Positions 9,042-18,214 of a stretch of 64,000 bases of DNA are shown piece by piece. The DNA comes from Brachybacterium sp. SGAir0954 (lineage in GTDB: Bacteria; Actinomycetota; Actinomycetes; Actinomycetales; Dermabacteraceae), in contig NZ_CP027295.1 of the NCBI RefSeq assembly GCF_005490785.1, positions 3,038,001 through 3,102,000 of the forward strand, written 5' to 3'. Both the position numbers and the translations under genes were made by a program. The notes beneath the pieces are model-generated. The model was not told where the DNA came from. It did no database searches and saw nothing but the letters and a program-made list of their open reading frames with translations. How positions within the stretch are numbered: position 1 is the stretch's first letter; the number at the start of each line of letters is the position of its first letter.

Positions 9042-10379
9042 TCAGAACAGCGTGATCGGGTTGACGACGTCCGCGTAGATCAGCAGCACCGTCATCCCGA
9101 TGAACAGCAGGGCGACCGCGTTGGTGAGCGGCAGCATCCGCGACATGTCCACGGGGCCCGGGTCCGGACGGCCGCGCAGCCGGGCGAACGCACGGCGCAC
9201 GCCCTCGATGAGCGCGCCCAGCACGTGCCCGCCGTCCAGGGGCAGCAACGGCACCAGGTTGAACACGAACAGGGCCATGTTCAGCGAGGCCAGCATCGAG
9301 ATCAGCGACGCGACCTTCTGCTGGAGGGCGAAGCCCGGCTCGTCGGCCGCGACGATCTCCCCCGCGAGACGGGAGACGCCCACGACACCGACGGGGCCGT
9401 TCGGATCCCGCTCCCCGGAGCCGAAGGCAGCGACGGCCACGTCGTACAGGCGCACCGGGAGGGTCACGACGACCTTCGCCGTGCCGACGAAGGCGCTGCC
9501 CACCATGCCCGGCACCTCGAGCGGGGACTGGCGCACGAGCGCCGGGGTGCCGGAGACCCCGAGGAAGCCGACCTCCTCGGTGACGTACTCACCGTTCTCG
9601 TCGGTCTCCGCGCTCCCGTCCGCCGCGTAGACGGGGCGGTCGTCGAGGATCGGGGTCGCCGTGAGGTCCAGGCGCTCCCCGTCCCGCTCGACGACCACGT
9701 CGATCTCGCGGCCGCCCGCGGCGCGCACCGCGGTGGTGACGTCGTCCCAGGTGGAGATCTCGGCGCCGTCGATCCGGAGGATCTCGTCCCCGGGGCGGAT
9801 GCCTGCGGCCATCGCCGGGGCCTCCTGCTCGCCGGCGCAGGAGGCGTCGGCCGCGGCGTCCGCCGGCAGCACGCACTGCGAGACCGACTGCACCCGGGGC
9901 GTGACCTCCGGCATGCCGATCCCGCAGGCGAGGACCGTCATGAGCATGGTCGCGATGAGCAGGTTCATGACCGGCCCGCCGAGCATCACCACGAGCTTGC
10001 GGGGCACGCTGAGGGCGACGAAGGTGCGGTGCGCGTCCTCCGGCCCGTACTGGGAGGACTCGTACTCCTTCGCATCGTCCGCGAGCTGCTGGAACATGCC
10101 GGTGGAGTCCTCGCGGACGGTGCCCTCGGGCTCCCCCTTGTGCGGCGGGTACATGCCGATCATGCGGATGTAGCCGCCGAGCGGGATCGCCTTGAGGCCG
10201 TACTCGGTCTCCCCGCGGCGCCAGGAGCGGACCGTGGGGCCGAAGCCGATCATGTACTGCGTGACCTTGACGCCGAAGCGCTTGGCGGGCAGGAGGTGCC
10301 CGAGCTCGTGGAGCGCGATCGACACCCCGAGACCGAGGGCGACCAGCACGATGCCCAGCACGAAGAGCAGGACGCTCAC
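9042..10379 (-). CDS. site-2 type membrane zinc protease (M50, RseP/Rip family)
   Basis: A 445-residue intramembrane metalloprotease of the family that cleaves anti-sigma factors and signal-peptide remnants. The zinc site HELGH is in the first membrane segment ([17 protein letters not shown]). A single PDZ domain follows around residues 180-260 ([19 protein letters not shown]), and the LDG element is in [18 protein letters not shown] near the C-terminus. The GTG at 10379 overlaps the dxr stop as GTGA, so translation is coupled to dxr, the standard dxr-rseP pairing. Confidence 0.93.
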   Translation of the reverse strand: MSVLLFVLGIVLVALGLGVSIALHELGHLLPAKRFGVKVTQYMIGFGPTVRSWRRGETEYGLKAIPLGGYIRMIGMYPPHKGEPEGTVREDSTGMFQQLADDAKEYESSQYGPEDAHRTFVALSVPRKLVVMLGGPVMNLLIATMLMTVLACGIGMPEVTPRVQSVSQCVLPADAAADASCAGEQEAPAMAAGIRPGDEILRIDGAEISTWDDVTTAVRAAGGREIDVVVERDGERLDLTATPILDDRPVYAADGSAETDENGEYVTEEVGFLGVSGTPALVRQSPLEVPGMVGSAFVGTAKVVVTLPVRLYDVAVAAFGSGERDPNGPVGVVGVSRLAGEIVAADEPGFALQQKVASLISMLASLNMALFVFNLVPLLPLDGGHVLGALIEGVRRAFARLRGRPDPGPVDMSRMLPLTNAVALLFIGMTVLLIYADVVNPITLF

Positions 10380-11587
10380 GAGGCGGACCCCGCGAGCGCG
10401 ATCTGCTCCTGCGCGGCACGGCGGGCCCAGGCCTCGACCTCGAGCAGCGCGGCGGCGCCGCCCGCGAGATCGGCACGGGGGCGGTCGGGGCGGGAGAGGA
10501 CCTCCGCGACCAGGTCGACGATGCCGAGGAAGCCGAGCCGACCCTCGAAGAAGGCGTCGACGGCCTCCTCGTTGGCGGCGTTCAGCACGGCCATCGCACC
10601 GCCGCCCTCGCGGTGGGCGCCGCGGGCGAGGCGGATCGCCGGGAAGGTCTCCTCGTCCACCGGCTCGAAGGTCCAGGACTGCGCCGCCGTGAAGTCGAGC
10701 GGCGCCGCGAGGCCGGGCAGCTTCTCGGGATGCGCGAGGGCCCAGCCGATCGCGTGGCGCATGTCCGGCGGGCTCGCCTGCGCGATCGTCGAGCCGTCCA
10801 CGAGCGTCGCCATGGAGTGCACGATCGACTGCGGGTGCACGACGACGTCGACGCGGTCCTCGGGCAGGTCGAAGAGGAAGCAGGCCTCGATCACCTCGAG
10901 CGCCTTGTTCACGAGTGTCGCGGAGTTCGTGGTGATCACGCGCCCCATCGCCCAGGTGGGATGGGCGAGCGCCTGATCGGGGGTGACGTCGGCGAGCTCG
11001 GCCCGCGTGCGGCCGCGGAAGGGGCCGCCGGAGGCGGTGACGACGAGCCGGCCCACCTGGTCGGGTCGCACGCCCGCGAGGGCCTGCGCGATCGCGGTGT
11101 GCTCGGAGTCCACGGGGAGGATCTGCCCGGGGGCCGCGGCGCGCGTGACGAGGGGGCCGCCCACGACAAGCGACTCCTTGTTCGCGAGGGCGAGCCGTGC
11201 GCCGGAGTCGAGCGCGGCGAGGGTGGGCAGCAGGCCCACCGAGCCGGTCACGGCGTTGAGGACCACGTCCCCGTCGCCGAGCGCGCCCGCGAGGGCGGTC
11301 ACCTGCTCCTGCCCGGCGTCCAGGTGCGGGGCGGGGATCCCCTCCGCGGTGCACGCGGAGGTCACGGCCGCGGCGACCGCGTCGAGCTGTGCGGCATCGG
11401 CGACGACGACCCGCTCCGGGCGGTGCGCGAGGACCTGCTCGGCCACAAGCTCCGGGCGGGAGCCGCCAACGGCGAGGCCGTGGACGCGGGCCGTGCCCGG
11501 GTAGCGGGAGACGACATCGAGGGTCTGCGTGCCGATCGAGCCGGTCGAGCCGAGCAGGACGAGCCGGCGTGACGGGGCGGAGGTCAC
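10376..11587 (-). CDS. dxr: 1-deoxy-D-xylulose 5-phosphate reductoisomerase
   Basis: Catalyses the first committed step of the MEP pathway using NADPH and a divalent metal. The 403 residues show the NADPH loop LGSTGSIGTQTL, the substrate and metal segments DSEHTAI, TASGGPFRGR and HPTWAMG, VHPQSIVHSM, and NAANEEAVDAF. The GTG start overlaps the stop of the DivIVA-like gene as GTGA, and its own stop overlaps the protease gene the same way, so all three are co-translated. Confidence 0.97.
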   Translation of the reverse strand: MTSAPSRRLVLLGSTGSIGTQTLDVVSRYPGTARVHGLAVGGSRPELVAEQVLAHRPERVVVADAAQLDAVAAAVTSACTAEGIPAPHLDAGQEQVTALAGALGDGDVVLNAVTGSVGLLPTLAALDSGARLALANKESLVVGGPLVTRAAAPGQILPVDSEHTAIAQALAGVRPDQVGRLVVTASGGPFRGRTRAELADVTPDQALAHPTWAMGRVITTNSATLVNKALEVIEACFLFDLPEDRVDVVVHPQSIVHSMATLVDGSTIAQASPPDMRHAIGWALAHPEKLPGLAAPLDFTAAQSWTFEPVDEETFPAIRLARGAHREGGGAMAVLNAANEEAVDAFFEGRLGFLGIVDLVAEVLSRPDRPRADLAGGAAALLEVEAWARRAAQEQIALAGSAS

Positions 11588-12132
11588 GGCACGGAGGCCA
11601 TCACGTCCGCGACGTGGTCGAGGTACACGTCGACGACGGCCTCGCGGTAGCCGTCACCGCCGCGGCGCCGACGGAAGGCGGCGCGGCGCACGTCGTCCAC
11701 GCTCATCGGGTGCCCCTCGGTGAAGTACGCGACGAGCTGGTCGCAGAGGGCGTCGACGTCGGCCCGGTCGTACGCGGCCTCGCCGTCGGCCCCCGGGGCG
11801 AAGCGCTCCCCGGCGGGACGCTCGAGGCGCTCCTTGAGGACCTCCGCGCGCTCGGTGAGCTCCGCGATCCAGGACTCCTCGCCCTTCTCCGCGATCGCAT
11901 CGTCACGGGCCTGCAGGGCGAAGGCGTCGGAGAGACGGTCCAGCGCCTCGTCGACGACGCGCATGTCGTAGCCGCCGCGCTCGGTGCCGAAGCTCGCGGA
12001 GGTGATGTCCGCCCCGTCGAAGCCGGCCTCGCGGCCCTCGTAGGCGGTGCGGGCACGGGCCAGGAACTCGTCGACCTCGTGCATGTCGTACCCGACGCTG
12101 AACCGCGAGACGCGCTCGAACGATGTGCTCAC
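11584..12132 (-). CDS. small DivIVA-domain repeat protein
   Basis: 182 residues. Two copies of the motif GYDMxxVDE occur at about residues 14-22 and 54-62 (VGYDMHEVDEFLARA and GGYDMRVVDEALDRL), which is the repeated DivI1A-type motif of actinobacterial proteins. The remainder is charged helix without a long coiled coil, unlike full-length DivIVA/Wag31. The GTG at 12132 is chosen because GAGGAAGGA precedes it. It is the first gene of the unit with dxr and the M50 protease; a role at the pole or septum is inferred only from the motif. Confidence 0.8.
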   Translation of the reverse strand: MSTSFERVSRFSVGYDMHEVDEFLARARTAYEGREAGFDGADITSASFGTERGGYDMRVVDEALDRLSDAFALQARDDAIAEKGEESWIAELTERAEVLKERLERPAGERFAPGADGEAAYDRADVDALCDQLVAYFTEGHPMSVDDVRRAAFRRRRGGDGYREAVVDVYLDHVADVMASVP

Positions 12133-12166
12133 CAGATGGGTCCTTCCTCGGTGCTGTCGGTGCCCC

Positions 12167-12172
12167 ACTGTA
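12167..12172 (-). promoter_or_regulatory. -10 element of the DivIVA-dxr-protease operon
   Basis: The minus strand reads TACAGT, with a predicted start near 12160 and a leader of about 28 nt carrying GAGGAAGGA. Confidence 0.45.
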
Positions 12173-12187
12173 GCGGCGGGGCCGGGG

Positions 12188-12204
12188 GCCGCCTGGGAGG
12201 CGGC
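12188..12204 (-). terminator. hairpin after rlmN
   Basis: GCCGCC and GGCGGC pair around a 5-nt loop, 8 nt after the rlmN stop. The hairpin core CCGCCTGGGAGGCG is an exact 14-bp copy of the end of the rlmN coding region (12217-12230). Confidence 0.5.
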
Positions 12205-12211
12205 GCGGCGG

Positions 12212-13474
12212 TCACTCCGCCTGGGAGGCGACGGCCTCGACGCGGGCGACGCGGGCCTCGCGGTCCGCGCGGTGCTCGTCGGTCTCGATGACCTCGGCGG
12301 CGAGCTGGCCGCAGGCGCCGTCGATGTCGCTGCCGCGGGTGTCGCGGATCGTCGCCGAGATCCCGTTCTCCCGCAGGATCTCCACGAAGCGCTTCTCGTC
12401 CCGCGGGTCCGAGGCCGTCCACTTGGACCCCTTCACGGGGTTCAGCGGGATCGGGTTCACGTGGATCCAGTGGGCGCCGCCGTGCGCGATCAGGCGGTCC
12501 GCGAGCAGCTGGGCCCGGTGCGCCTGGTCGTTGATGTCCCGGATGAGGGCGTACTCGATGCTCACCCGCCGGCCGGTCGCCTCGAAGTACTCGAAGGCCG
12601 CGTCGAGGATCTCGTCGACGTCGAAGCGCGTGTTGATCGGGACGAGCTCGTTGCGCAGCTCGTCGTCCGGGGCGTGGAGGGAGACGGCGAGGGTCACCGG
12701 GATCTCCTCCTTGATCAGCTTCCGCACGGCCGGCGCGAGGCCGACGGTGGAGACGGTGATGTGGCGGGCGCCGATGCCGAAGCCCTCCGGCGCGGGCGCG
12801 TTCAGCCGCTTGCAGGTGGTCGCGACGGGGCGGTAGTTCGCGAGCGGCTCCCCCATGCCCATGAAGACGATGTTCGAGACGCGGCCCGGGCCGCCCGGCA
12901 GCTCGCCGCTCGCGAGCAGCCTGTTCGCCACCCGGACCTGCTCGAGGATCTCCGCGGCGGAGAGGTTGCGGGTCAGGCCCATCTGCCCCGTCGCGCAGAA
13001 GGGGCAGTTCATGCCGCAGCCGGCCTCGGAGGAGATGCACAGCGTGACCCGGTCGCTGTAGCGCATGAGCACGGACTCCACGAGGGAGCCGTCGAACAGC
13101 TTCCACAGGAACTTCTGGGTCGCTCCGTGATCCGCGGACTGCCGGGAGACCGGCTCCAACAGCGTCGGGAAGAAGCGCTCCACGAGGCGCTCGCGGAGGT
13201 CCTTGGGGATGTCCGTGAGGTCCTCGGGGTCGGTCGTGAAGTGCTCGAAGTAGTGCACGGAGAGCTGCTTGGCCCGGAAGCCCGGGAGACCCATCTCCTT
13301 CACCGCCTCGACGCGCTCGGCGAGGGTGAGGTCCGCGAGGTGGGCCGGCGGCTTGCCGCGGCGCGTGGGGCGCAGCTGCAGCTGCCCCGGCGCGAGCGCG
13401 ATCGCCTGGCCGGGGACGGCCTCGCGGGAGAGGTCCGGGTTGCCGCCGGGGGCGGCGGAGGACGGACTGGTCAT
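12212..13474 (-). CDS. rlmN: dual-specificity 23S rRNA/tRNA adenine-C2 methyltransferase
   Basis: Radical-SAM enzyme that methylates A2503 of 23S rRNA and A37 of some tRNAs. The 420 residues carry the cluster motif CxxxCxxC in [11 protein letters not shown], the GMGEP SAM segment ([11 protein letters not shown]) and the C-terminal cysteine region [16 protein letters not shown]. The ATG at 13474 overlaps the cdsA stop (ATGA). The N-terminus has about 25 extra Pro/Ala/Gly-rich residues. It is the last gene of the pyrH-frr-cdsA-rlmN run. Confidence 0.96.
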   Translation of the reverse strand: MTSPSSAAPGGNPDLSREAVPGQAIALAPGQLQLRPTRRGKPPAHLADLTLAERVEAVKEMGLPGFRAKQLSVHYFEHFTTDPEDLTDIPKDLRERLVERFFPTLLEPVSRQSADHGATQKFLWKLFDGSLVESVLMRYSDRVTLCISSEAGCGMNCPFCATGQMGLTRNLSAAEILEQVRVANRLLASGELPGGPGRVSNIVFMGMGEPLANYRPVATTCKRLNAPAPEGFGIGARHITVSTVGLAPAVRKLIKEEIPVTLAVSLHAPDDELRNELVPINTRFDVDEILDAAFEYFEATGRRVSIEYALIRDINDQAHRAQLLADRLIAHGGAHWIHVNPIPLNPVKGSKWTASDPRDEKRFVEILRENGISATIRDTRGSDIDGACGQLAAEVIETDEHRADREARVARVEAVASQAE

Positions 13475-14397
13475 GGCAGGAGGACCTCCAGCAGGATGAA
13501 CGTGGTGGGAGCGGCGAGGAGGATCGAGTCGATGCGGTCCAGCACGCCGCCGTGGCCGGGGAGCAGGTGGCCCATGTCCTTGATGCCCAGGTCTCGCTTG
13601 AGCAGGGACTCGGCGAGGTCGCCGCAGGTAGAGATCACGACGAGGACCACGCCGAGCACGGCGCCGATCCACCAGTCGAGGTCCAGGGCGAGGACGGAGA
13701 TGCCGATCGCGATGCCTGTGCCGAGCACGAGGGAGCCCGCGAACCCCTCCCAGCTCTTCTTGGGGCTGATGCTCGGCGCCATGGGGTGCGAGCCGAAGAG
13801 CACGCCGGAGATGTAGCCGCCCACGTCGTTGCCGACAGGGACGAAGATCGCGAGCAGGACGAGGACCGCCCCGTCCTCGCGGTCGTGGAGCAGGAGGATG
13901 AAGGAGCCGAGGAAGGCGACCCAGGCGAGGGCGAACACGCCGCCGGTGACGTCCCGCAGCGCGGAGAGCCCCATGGACTCCGTGACGCGCCACAGGATGA
14001 TCACGCAGACCGCCGCGGCCGTCGCGATGAGCAGCCCCTCCGGTCCGAGCACCACGGTCGAGACGACGATCCCGGCGATCCCCACGAGCAGGGGCACCGG
14101 CGGGACCCGCAGGCCGCCCTCGCCGAGCGCGCGCACGAGCTCGAGCCCCGCGAGGACCATCGCGATCCCGACGAGCACCGGGAAGGCTTGCGGGACGACG
14201 AAGAGGCTCACGAGCACGACGGCGACGAGCACGAGGCCGACGGCGATCGCGGCCGGGAGGTTGCGTCCCGGTCCGCGCCGCTTCGGCGCCTCCTCGCTCA
14301 CCGCTCCCCCGCCGCTCCCCTCGCCGGGCACGGCGACGGCCGCCCCGAGGGTCATCGGGGCGGCCGGTCGGCCCGCGGGCTCAGCGGTCGCAGTCAT
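13471..14397 (-). CDS. cdsA: phosphatidate cytidylyltransferase
   Basis: Makes CDP-diacylglycerol from phosphatidate and CTP, the branch point for phospholipid synthesis, in the inner membrane. Several transmembrane segments lead to the family signature near the C-terminus ([20 protein letters not shown] followed by GVLDRIDS). The start is uncertain: the ATG at 14397 lies 13 nt after the frr stop but has no Shine-Dalgarno, while a GTG at 14301 with GGGGGAG 3 nt ahead would remove 32 low-complexity residues. I keep the longer form. Confidence 0.95.
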   Translation of the reverse strand: MTATAEPAGRPAAPMTLGAAVAVPGEGSGGGAVSEEAPKRRGPGRNLPAAIAVGLVLVAVVLVSLFVVPQAFPVLVGIAMVLAGLELVRALGEGGLRVPPVPLLVGIAGIVVSTVVLGPEGLLIATAAAVCVIILWRVTESMGLSALRDVTGGVFALAWVAFLGSFILLLHDREDGAVLVLLAIFVPVGNDVGGYISGVLFGSHPMAPSISPKKSWEGFAGSLVLGTGIAIGISVLALDLDWWIGAVLGVVLVVISTCGDLAESLLKRDLGIKDMGHLLPGHGGVLDRIDSILLAAPTTFILLEVLLP

Positions 14398-14410
14398 CGC
14401 AGGAGGACGG

Positions 14411-14977
14411 TCAGACCGTCGCGAGCTCCGTCTCCTTGGCGGCGAGCGCCTCGTCGATCTGCTCGATGTGCTTCTTGGTCAGCGCCTCGAGCTCCTTCTC
14501 GGCGCGCGTGCCCTCGTCCTCGCCGATCTCCTTGTCCTTGACCAGCTTCTCGATGGCCTTCTTCGCGTTGCCGCGCGAGCCGCGGATGGCGACACGGCCG
14601 TCCTCCGCCTTGTTCTTCGCGAGCTTGATGTAGTCGCGGCGGCGCTCCTCGGTGAGGGCGGGCAGGACGACGCGGAGGTTGTCACCGTTGTTCGTGGGAT
14701 TCACGCCGAGATCGGACTCGCGCAGCGCCGTCTCCACCGCGGTCGTGGCGGTCTTGTCGTACGGGGTGACGATGACGGTGCGCGCCTCGGGGAACTGCAG
14801 GGAGGCGAGCTGGTTCAGCGGCGTCGGCGCGCCGTAGTACTCGACGTCGATGCCCTGGAACATGGCGGCCGTCGCCCGCCCGGTGCGGATCGCGGTGAAC
14901 TCGTCCTTGGTCACCTCGATGGACTTGCTCATCTTGGACTCGGCGTCCTTGAGGATGCCGGGGATGTCGTCGCTCAT
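14411..14977 (-). CDS. frr: ribosome recycling factor
   Basis: Splits post-termination ribosomes together with EF-G. The 188 residues match the usual length and contain the hallmarks EFTAIRTGRATAAMFQGIDVEYYG, split across domains I and II, and EERRRDYIKLAKNKAEDGRVAIR. GAGGA lies about 10 nt upstream of the ATG. It lies 107 nt downstream of pyrH in the common pyrH-frr-cdsA order. Confidence 0.97.
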   Translation of the reverse strand: MSDDIPGILKDAESKMSKSIEVTKDEFTAIRTGRATAAMFQGIDVEYYGAPTPLNQLASLQFPEARTVIVTPYDKTATTAVETALRESDLGVNPTNNGDNLRVVLPALTEERRRDYIKLAKNKAEDGRVAIRGSRGNAKKAIEKLVKDKEIGEDEGTRAEKELEALTKKHIEQIDEALAAKETELATV

Positions 14978-15084
14978 GTCGTTGTGTCCTCGTTCTGCTC
15001 AGAATCTGCTCGTGGATCAGGTCCATTGTCCCGCATGCGCCGGTGCGCGCGGGGACGACCCGGTGGGAAGCCGGGAACGCGGGG

Positions 15085-15840
15085 TCAGTCGCCGGTGACG
15101 ACCGTGCCGATGCGCTCGCCGAGCATGGCCCGGGTGATGTTGCCGGGGGCGTCCAGGCCGAACACCATCATCGGCTGGCTGTTGTCCATGCACAGGCTGA
15201 AGGCGGTGGCGTCGACGACCTTGAGACCCTTCTGCAGGGCCTCGTTGTAGGTGATGGCGGAGAGCTTGGTCGCGCTCGGGTCGGTGCGCGGATCCGCGGT
15301 GTAGACGCCGTCGACGCCGTTCTTCGCCATCAGCACCTCCTGGCAGCCGATCTCGAGCGCACGCTGCACGGCGACGGTGTCGGTGGAGAAGTAGGGCATG
15401 CCGGCCCCGGCGCCGAAGATGACGACGCGGCCCTTCTCGAGGTGGCGCACGGCGCGCAGCGGCAGGTAGGGCTCCGCGACCTGGCCCATCGTGATGGCGG
15501 TCTGGACGCGCGTGGTGACGCCCTTCTGCTCGAGGAAGTCCTGGAGCGCGAGGCAGTTCATGACGGTGCCGAGCATGCCCATGTAGTCGGCGCGCTGGCG
15601 GTCCATGCCGCGCTGGGAGAGCTCGGCGCCGCGGAAGAAGTTCCCGCCGCCGACGACGATCGCGCACTCGACGCCCTGGGCGACGCCCTCGGCGATCTCT
15701 GCTGCGATCCTGGAGATGACGTCGGGATCGACGCCGACCTTCCCGCCGCCGAACGCCTCGCCGGAGAGCTTGAGGAGGACGCGGCGTCCCCCCTGCTTCC
15801 TCGGGAGGACGGGGAGGGTGGAGGTGATGGTCTGGGTCAT
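15085..15840 (-). CDS. pyrH: UMP kinase
   Basis: Phosphorylates UMP to UDP with ATP; a bacterial hexameric amino-acid-kinase-fold enzyme unrelated to eukaryotic UMP kinases. The 251 residues show [37 protein letters not shown] and the C-terminal METMDNS-equivalent region [14 protein letters not shown]. The ATG at 15840 has GGAAGGA 6 nt upstream. A promoter between it and tsf suggests pyrH-frr-cdsA-rlmN is transcribed separately from rpsB-tsf. Confidence 0.97.
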   Translation of the reverse strand: MTQTITSTLPVLPRKQGGRRVLLKLSGEAFGGGKVGVDPDVISRIAAEIAEGVAQGVECAIVVGGGNFFRGAELSQRGMDRQRADYMGMLGTVMNCLALQDFLEQKGVTTRVQTAITMGQVAEPYLPLRAVRHLEKGRVVIFGAGAGMPYFSTDTVAVQRALEIGCQEVLMAKNGVDGVYTADPRTDPSATKLSAITYNEALQKGLKVVDATAFSLCMDNSQPMMVFGLDAPGNITRAMLGERIGTVVTGD

Positions 15841-15873
15841 GACGATCCTTCCGCGCGCACTGGGTCCTGGGCG

Positions 15874-15879
15874 AGGATA
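15874..15879 (-). promoter_or_regulatory. -10 element of the pyrH operon
   Basis: The minus strand reads TATCCT, placing the start near 15867 and giving a leader of about 27 nt. It lies just after the tsf hairpin. Confidence 0.45.
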
Positions 15880-15883
15880 CCGG

Positions 15884-15914
15884 AGCGGCCCCGCACCGAT
15901 GGTGCGGGGCCGCT
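15884..15914. terminator. long hairpin terminating rpsB-tsf
   Basis: A perfect 14-bp stem (AGCGGCCCCGCACC and its complement) with a 3-nt loop lies about 42 nt after the tsf stop. No U-tract follows. Its length and place at the end of a ribosomal operon support termination. Confidence 0.65.
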
Positions 15915-15955
15915 CGCGGGTGGGCACGCTCACGCGCGCCGGGTGATGCTGGGTG

Positions 15956-16780
15956 TCAGCTGCCGACGCGGAAGCGGACGAAACCGGTGACGGTGCCGCC
16001 GACGGCCTCGACGACCTTGCCGACCGTCTGCTTCGGGTCCTTGGCGAACGCCTGGTCGAGCAGGACGTTCTCCTTGTAGTAGCCGTTGAGGCGACCCTCG
16101 ACGATCTTGGGGATCGCCTTCTCGGGCTTGCCCTCGTTCTCGGCGGTCTCCTGGGCGATGCGACGCTCGTTCTCGACGACGTCCGCGGGGACCTCGTCGC
16201 GCGTGAGGTAGGTCGGGGAGTACGCGGCGATGTGCATCGCCACGTCGCGCGCCACCTCGGCGCCGGCCTTGTCGGTCGCGACGAGGACGCCGACCTGCGG
16301 GGGCAGGTCCTTGTTCGTGCGGTGCATGTACGAGGAGACGGCCTCGCCGGAGACGCGGCCGATGCGGCGCACCTCGATCTTCTCGCCCATCGTGGCGCCG
16401 GCGTTGGTGAGCGCCTCGCCGAAGGGGGTCTCCGCCAGCTCGGCCGGCTCGGAGGCGCCGGACTCGACGGCGGCGGCCACGGCCTCGTCGCCGAGGGCGA
16501 CGAACTTGTCGTTCTTCGCCACGAAGTCGGTCTCGGAGTTGATCTCGACGAGGGTGCCGGTCTGGCCACCCTCGGTGTCGCGCACGTCGACGGCGATGAG
16601 GCCCTCGGAGGCGGTGCGGCCCTCGCGCTTGGCGATGCCCTTGAGACCCTTGATGCGGATGAGCTCGACGGCCTTGGCCTTGTCGCCATCGGCCTCGTCC
16701 AGAGCCTTCTTGACGTCGAGCATGCCCGCGCCGGTGGACTCGCGGATCTCCTTGATGTCGGCTGCCGTGTAGTTAGCCAT
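15956..16780 (-). CDS. tsf: elongation factor Ts
   Basis: Guanine-nucleotide exchange factor for EF-Tu. The 274 residues have the N-terminal module ([21 protein letters not shown]), the EF-Tu contact [13 protein letters not shown] with the diagnostic TDFV, and two dimerisation/core subdomains. It lies 99 nt downstream of rpsB, the universal rpsB-tsf arrangement, with two hairpins between them. Confidence 0.97.
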   Translation of the reverse strand: MANYTAADIKEIRESTGAGMLDVKKALDEADGDKAKAVELIRIKGLKGIAKREGRTASEGLIAVDVRDTEGGQTGTLVEINSETDFVAKNDKFVALGDEAVAAAVESGASEPAELAETPFGEALTNAGATMGEKIEVRRIGRVSGEAVSSYMHRTNKDLPPQVGVLVATDKAGAEVARDVAMHIAAYSPTYLTRDEVPADVVENERRIAQETAENEGKPEKAIPKIVEGRLNGYYKENVLLDQAFAKDPKQTVGKVVEAVGGTVTGFVRFRVGS

Positions 16781-16820
16781 GGTCCTCTTCCTGGTGGGAG
16801 GTGCGTGGTGAGGGGAGGGG

Positions 16821-16837
16821 CCGGGCGGAGCGCCCGG
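16821..16837 (-). other. second hairpin of the rpsB-tsf spacer
   Basis: CCGGGCG and CGCCCGG pair around a 3-nt loop, about 40 nt upstream of the tsf start. It follows the larger hairpin at 16840-16873. Confidence 0.5.
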
Positions 16838-16839
16838 AG

Positions 16840-16873
16840 GGGGACGGGGGCGCCGGGCGGCGTCCCCGTCCCC
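16840..16873 (-). other. large hairpin in the rpsB-tsf spacer
   Basis: Two 15-nt arms pair with one mismatch around a 4-nt loop, 6 nt after the rpsB stop. With the 16821-16837 hairpin it nearly fills the 99-nt spacer. An attenuator or an RNA processing site that sets the S2:Ts ratio is plausible. Confidence 0.55.
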
Positions 16874-16879
16874 GCCGGG

Positions 16880-17794
16880 TCACTCGGCGGCGGGAGCCTC
16901 GGTGGACTCGGCGGCCTCCGCGGCCGGGGCCTCGGCGGCCGGGGCCTCCGCGGTCTCGGCGGCGGGCGCCTCGGCCTCGACCGACTTCTCGGCCGGGGCA
17001 TCCTGCTGCTGGACCTCGGACTGGGCCAGGAGCTCGCGCTCCCACTCGGCCAGCGGCTCGGCGTCGACGGCGGAGACGTTCTTCTCGCCGCCGGTGGACT
17101 TCGCGTGACGCTCCTGCAGGCCGGCGGCCACGGCATCGGCGATGACGCGGGTCAGCAGGGTGACGGAGCGGATCGCGTCGTCGTTGCCCGGGATCGGGTA
17201 CGCGACCTCGTCGGGATCGCAGTTGGTGTCCAGGATCGCGACGACGGGGATGTTGAGCTTCTGCGCCTCGTCGACGGCCAGGTGCTCCTTGTTGGTGTCC
17301 ACGACCCACACGGCGCTCGGCGCCTTGCCCATGTCGCGGATGCCGCCGAGGGTCTTCTCGAGCTTCTCCTTCTCGCGGCGCATCATCAGCAGCTCCTTCT
17401 TGGTGCGGCCGGAGGAGGCCACATCGTCGAAGTCGATCTGCTCGAGCTCCTTGAGGCGGTTGACCCGCTGGGAGACGGTCTGCAGGTTGGTGAGCATGCC
17501 GCCCAGCCAGCGCTGGTTCACGTAGGGCATGCCCACGCGGGTGGCCTGCTCCTGGATGGACTCCTGGGCCTGCTTCTTGGTGCCGACGAACAGCACGGTG
17601 CCGCCGTGGGCGACGGTCTGGCGCACGAACTCGTAGGCCTTGTCGATGTACGACAGGGTCTGCATGAGGTCGACGATGTAGATGCCGTTGCGCTCCGTGA
17701 AGATGAAGCGGCGCATCTTGGGGTTCCAACGACGGGTCTGGTGCCCGAAGTGCACGCCGCTCTCCAGGAGCTGGCGCATGGTGACGACTGCCAT
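16880..17794 (-). CDS. rpsB: 30S ribosomal protein S2
   Basis: The 304 residues begin with the conserved [20 protein letters not shown] and contain [29 protein letters not shown] and [20 protein letters not shown]. The last 60 or so residues are Ala/Glu/Pro-rich repeats (EAPAAE units), typical of actinobacterial S2. The start at 17794 has GAGGA about 9 nt upstream. It is the first gene of rpsB-tsf, with a long leader. Confidence 0.97.
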   Translation of the reverse strand: MAVVTMRQLLESGVHFGHQTRRWNPKMRRFIFTERNGIYIVDLMQTLSYIDKAYEFVRQTVAHGGTVLFVGTKKQAQESIQEQATRVGMPYVNQRWLGGMLTNLQTVSQRVNRLKELEQIDFDDVASSGRTKKELLMMRREKEKLEKTLGGIRDMGKAPSAVWVVDTNKEHLAVDEAQKLNIPVVAILDTNCDPDEVAYPIPGNDDAIRSVTLLTRVIADAVAAGLQERHAKSTGGEKNVSAVDAEPLAEWERELLAQSEVQQQDAPAEKSVEAEAPAAETAEAPAAEAPAAEAAESTEAPAAE

Positions 17795-18054
17795 GATCGG
17801 TGTCCTCTTCTGGCCCTGGGCTCGCACGGCGTACCTGTCGGGGCATCCGTGGTCCTCGCGCAGGACCTGCATTCTCGGTTGTTCCCCGCGACCGGGTGGT
17901 GCGGGGCCTGGTGCCCGGGTCACCGGCCGCCTCGTCCCGCCCCGGTCACCGATCCGGGGATCAGCGGCTCCGAGGACGATCGAGGACCGTCGGCCGGCGG
18001 ACCCTGGTGGGCACGCGAAGTCATCCGGACGGACCGGATGCTGGGAGCAGTCTA
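17795..18054 (-). promoter_or_regulatory. rpsB promoter and long leader
   Basis: The -10 TAGACT lies at 18054-18049, giving a leader of about 250 nt before rpsB. Near its 5' end CATCCGG and CCGGATG form a 7-bp stem-loop (18022-18040). Long structured leaders are usual for autoregulated ribosomal-protein operons. I cannot assign this one to a known RNA family. No gene is seen in the whole 17795-18214 stretch. Confidence 0.5.
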
Positions 18055-18214
18055 TCCGACGCCGAGGCACCGCATGGCGCGTCCTGCGTCACGTGGCGGC
18101 GGTGGATGCGCATGCCCCGGGGAGGGACGGCCGGTCTCTCCTCCCCCGGCGCGCACCGTCCACCGCCGGGCTCCCCGGGGACCGCGATGCGCCCCGGCCC
18201 GCTTCGATGGCGGC

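Noticed and set aside
16880-17060. Ala/Glu-rich tails of S2 (and of S16 at 29223-29460) as an unusual feature
   Set aside because: Such tails are usual in these two proteins of high-GC actinobacteria.
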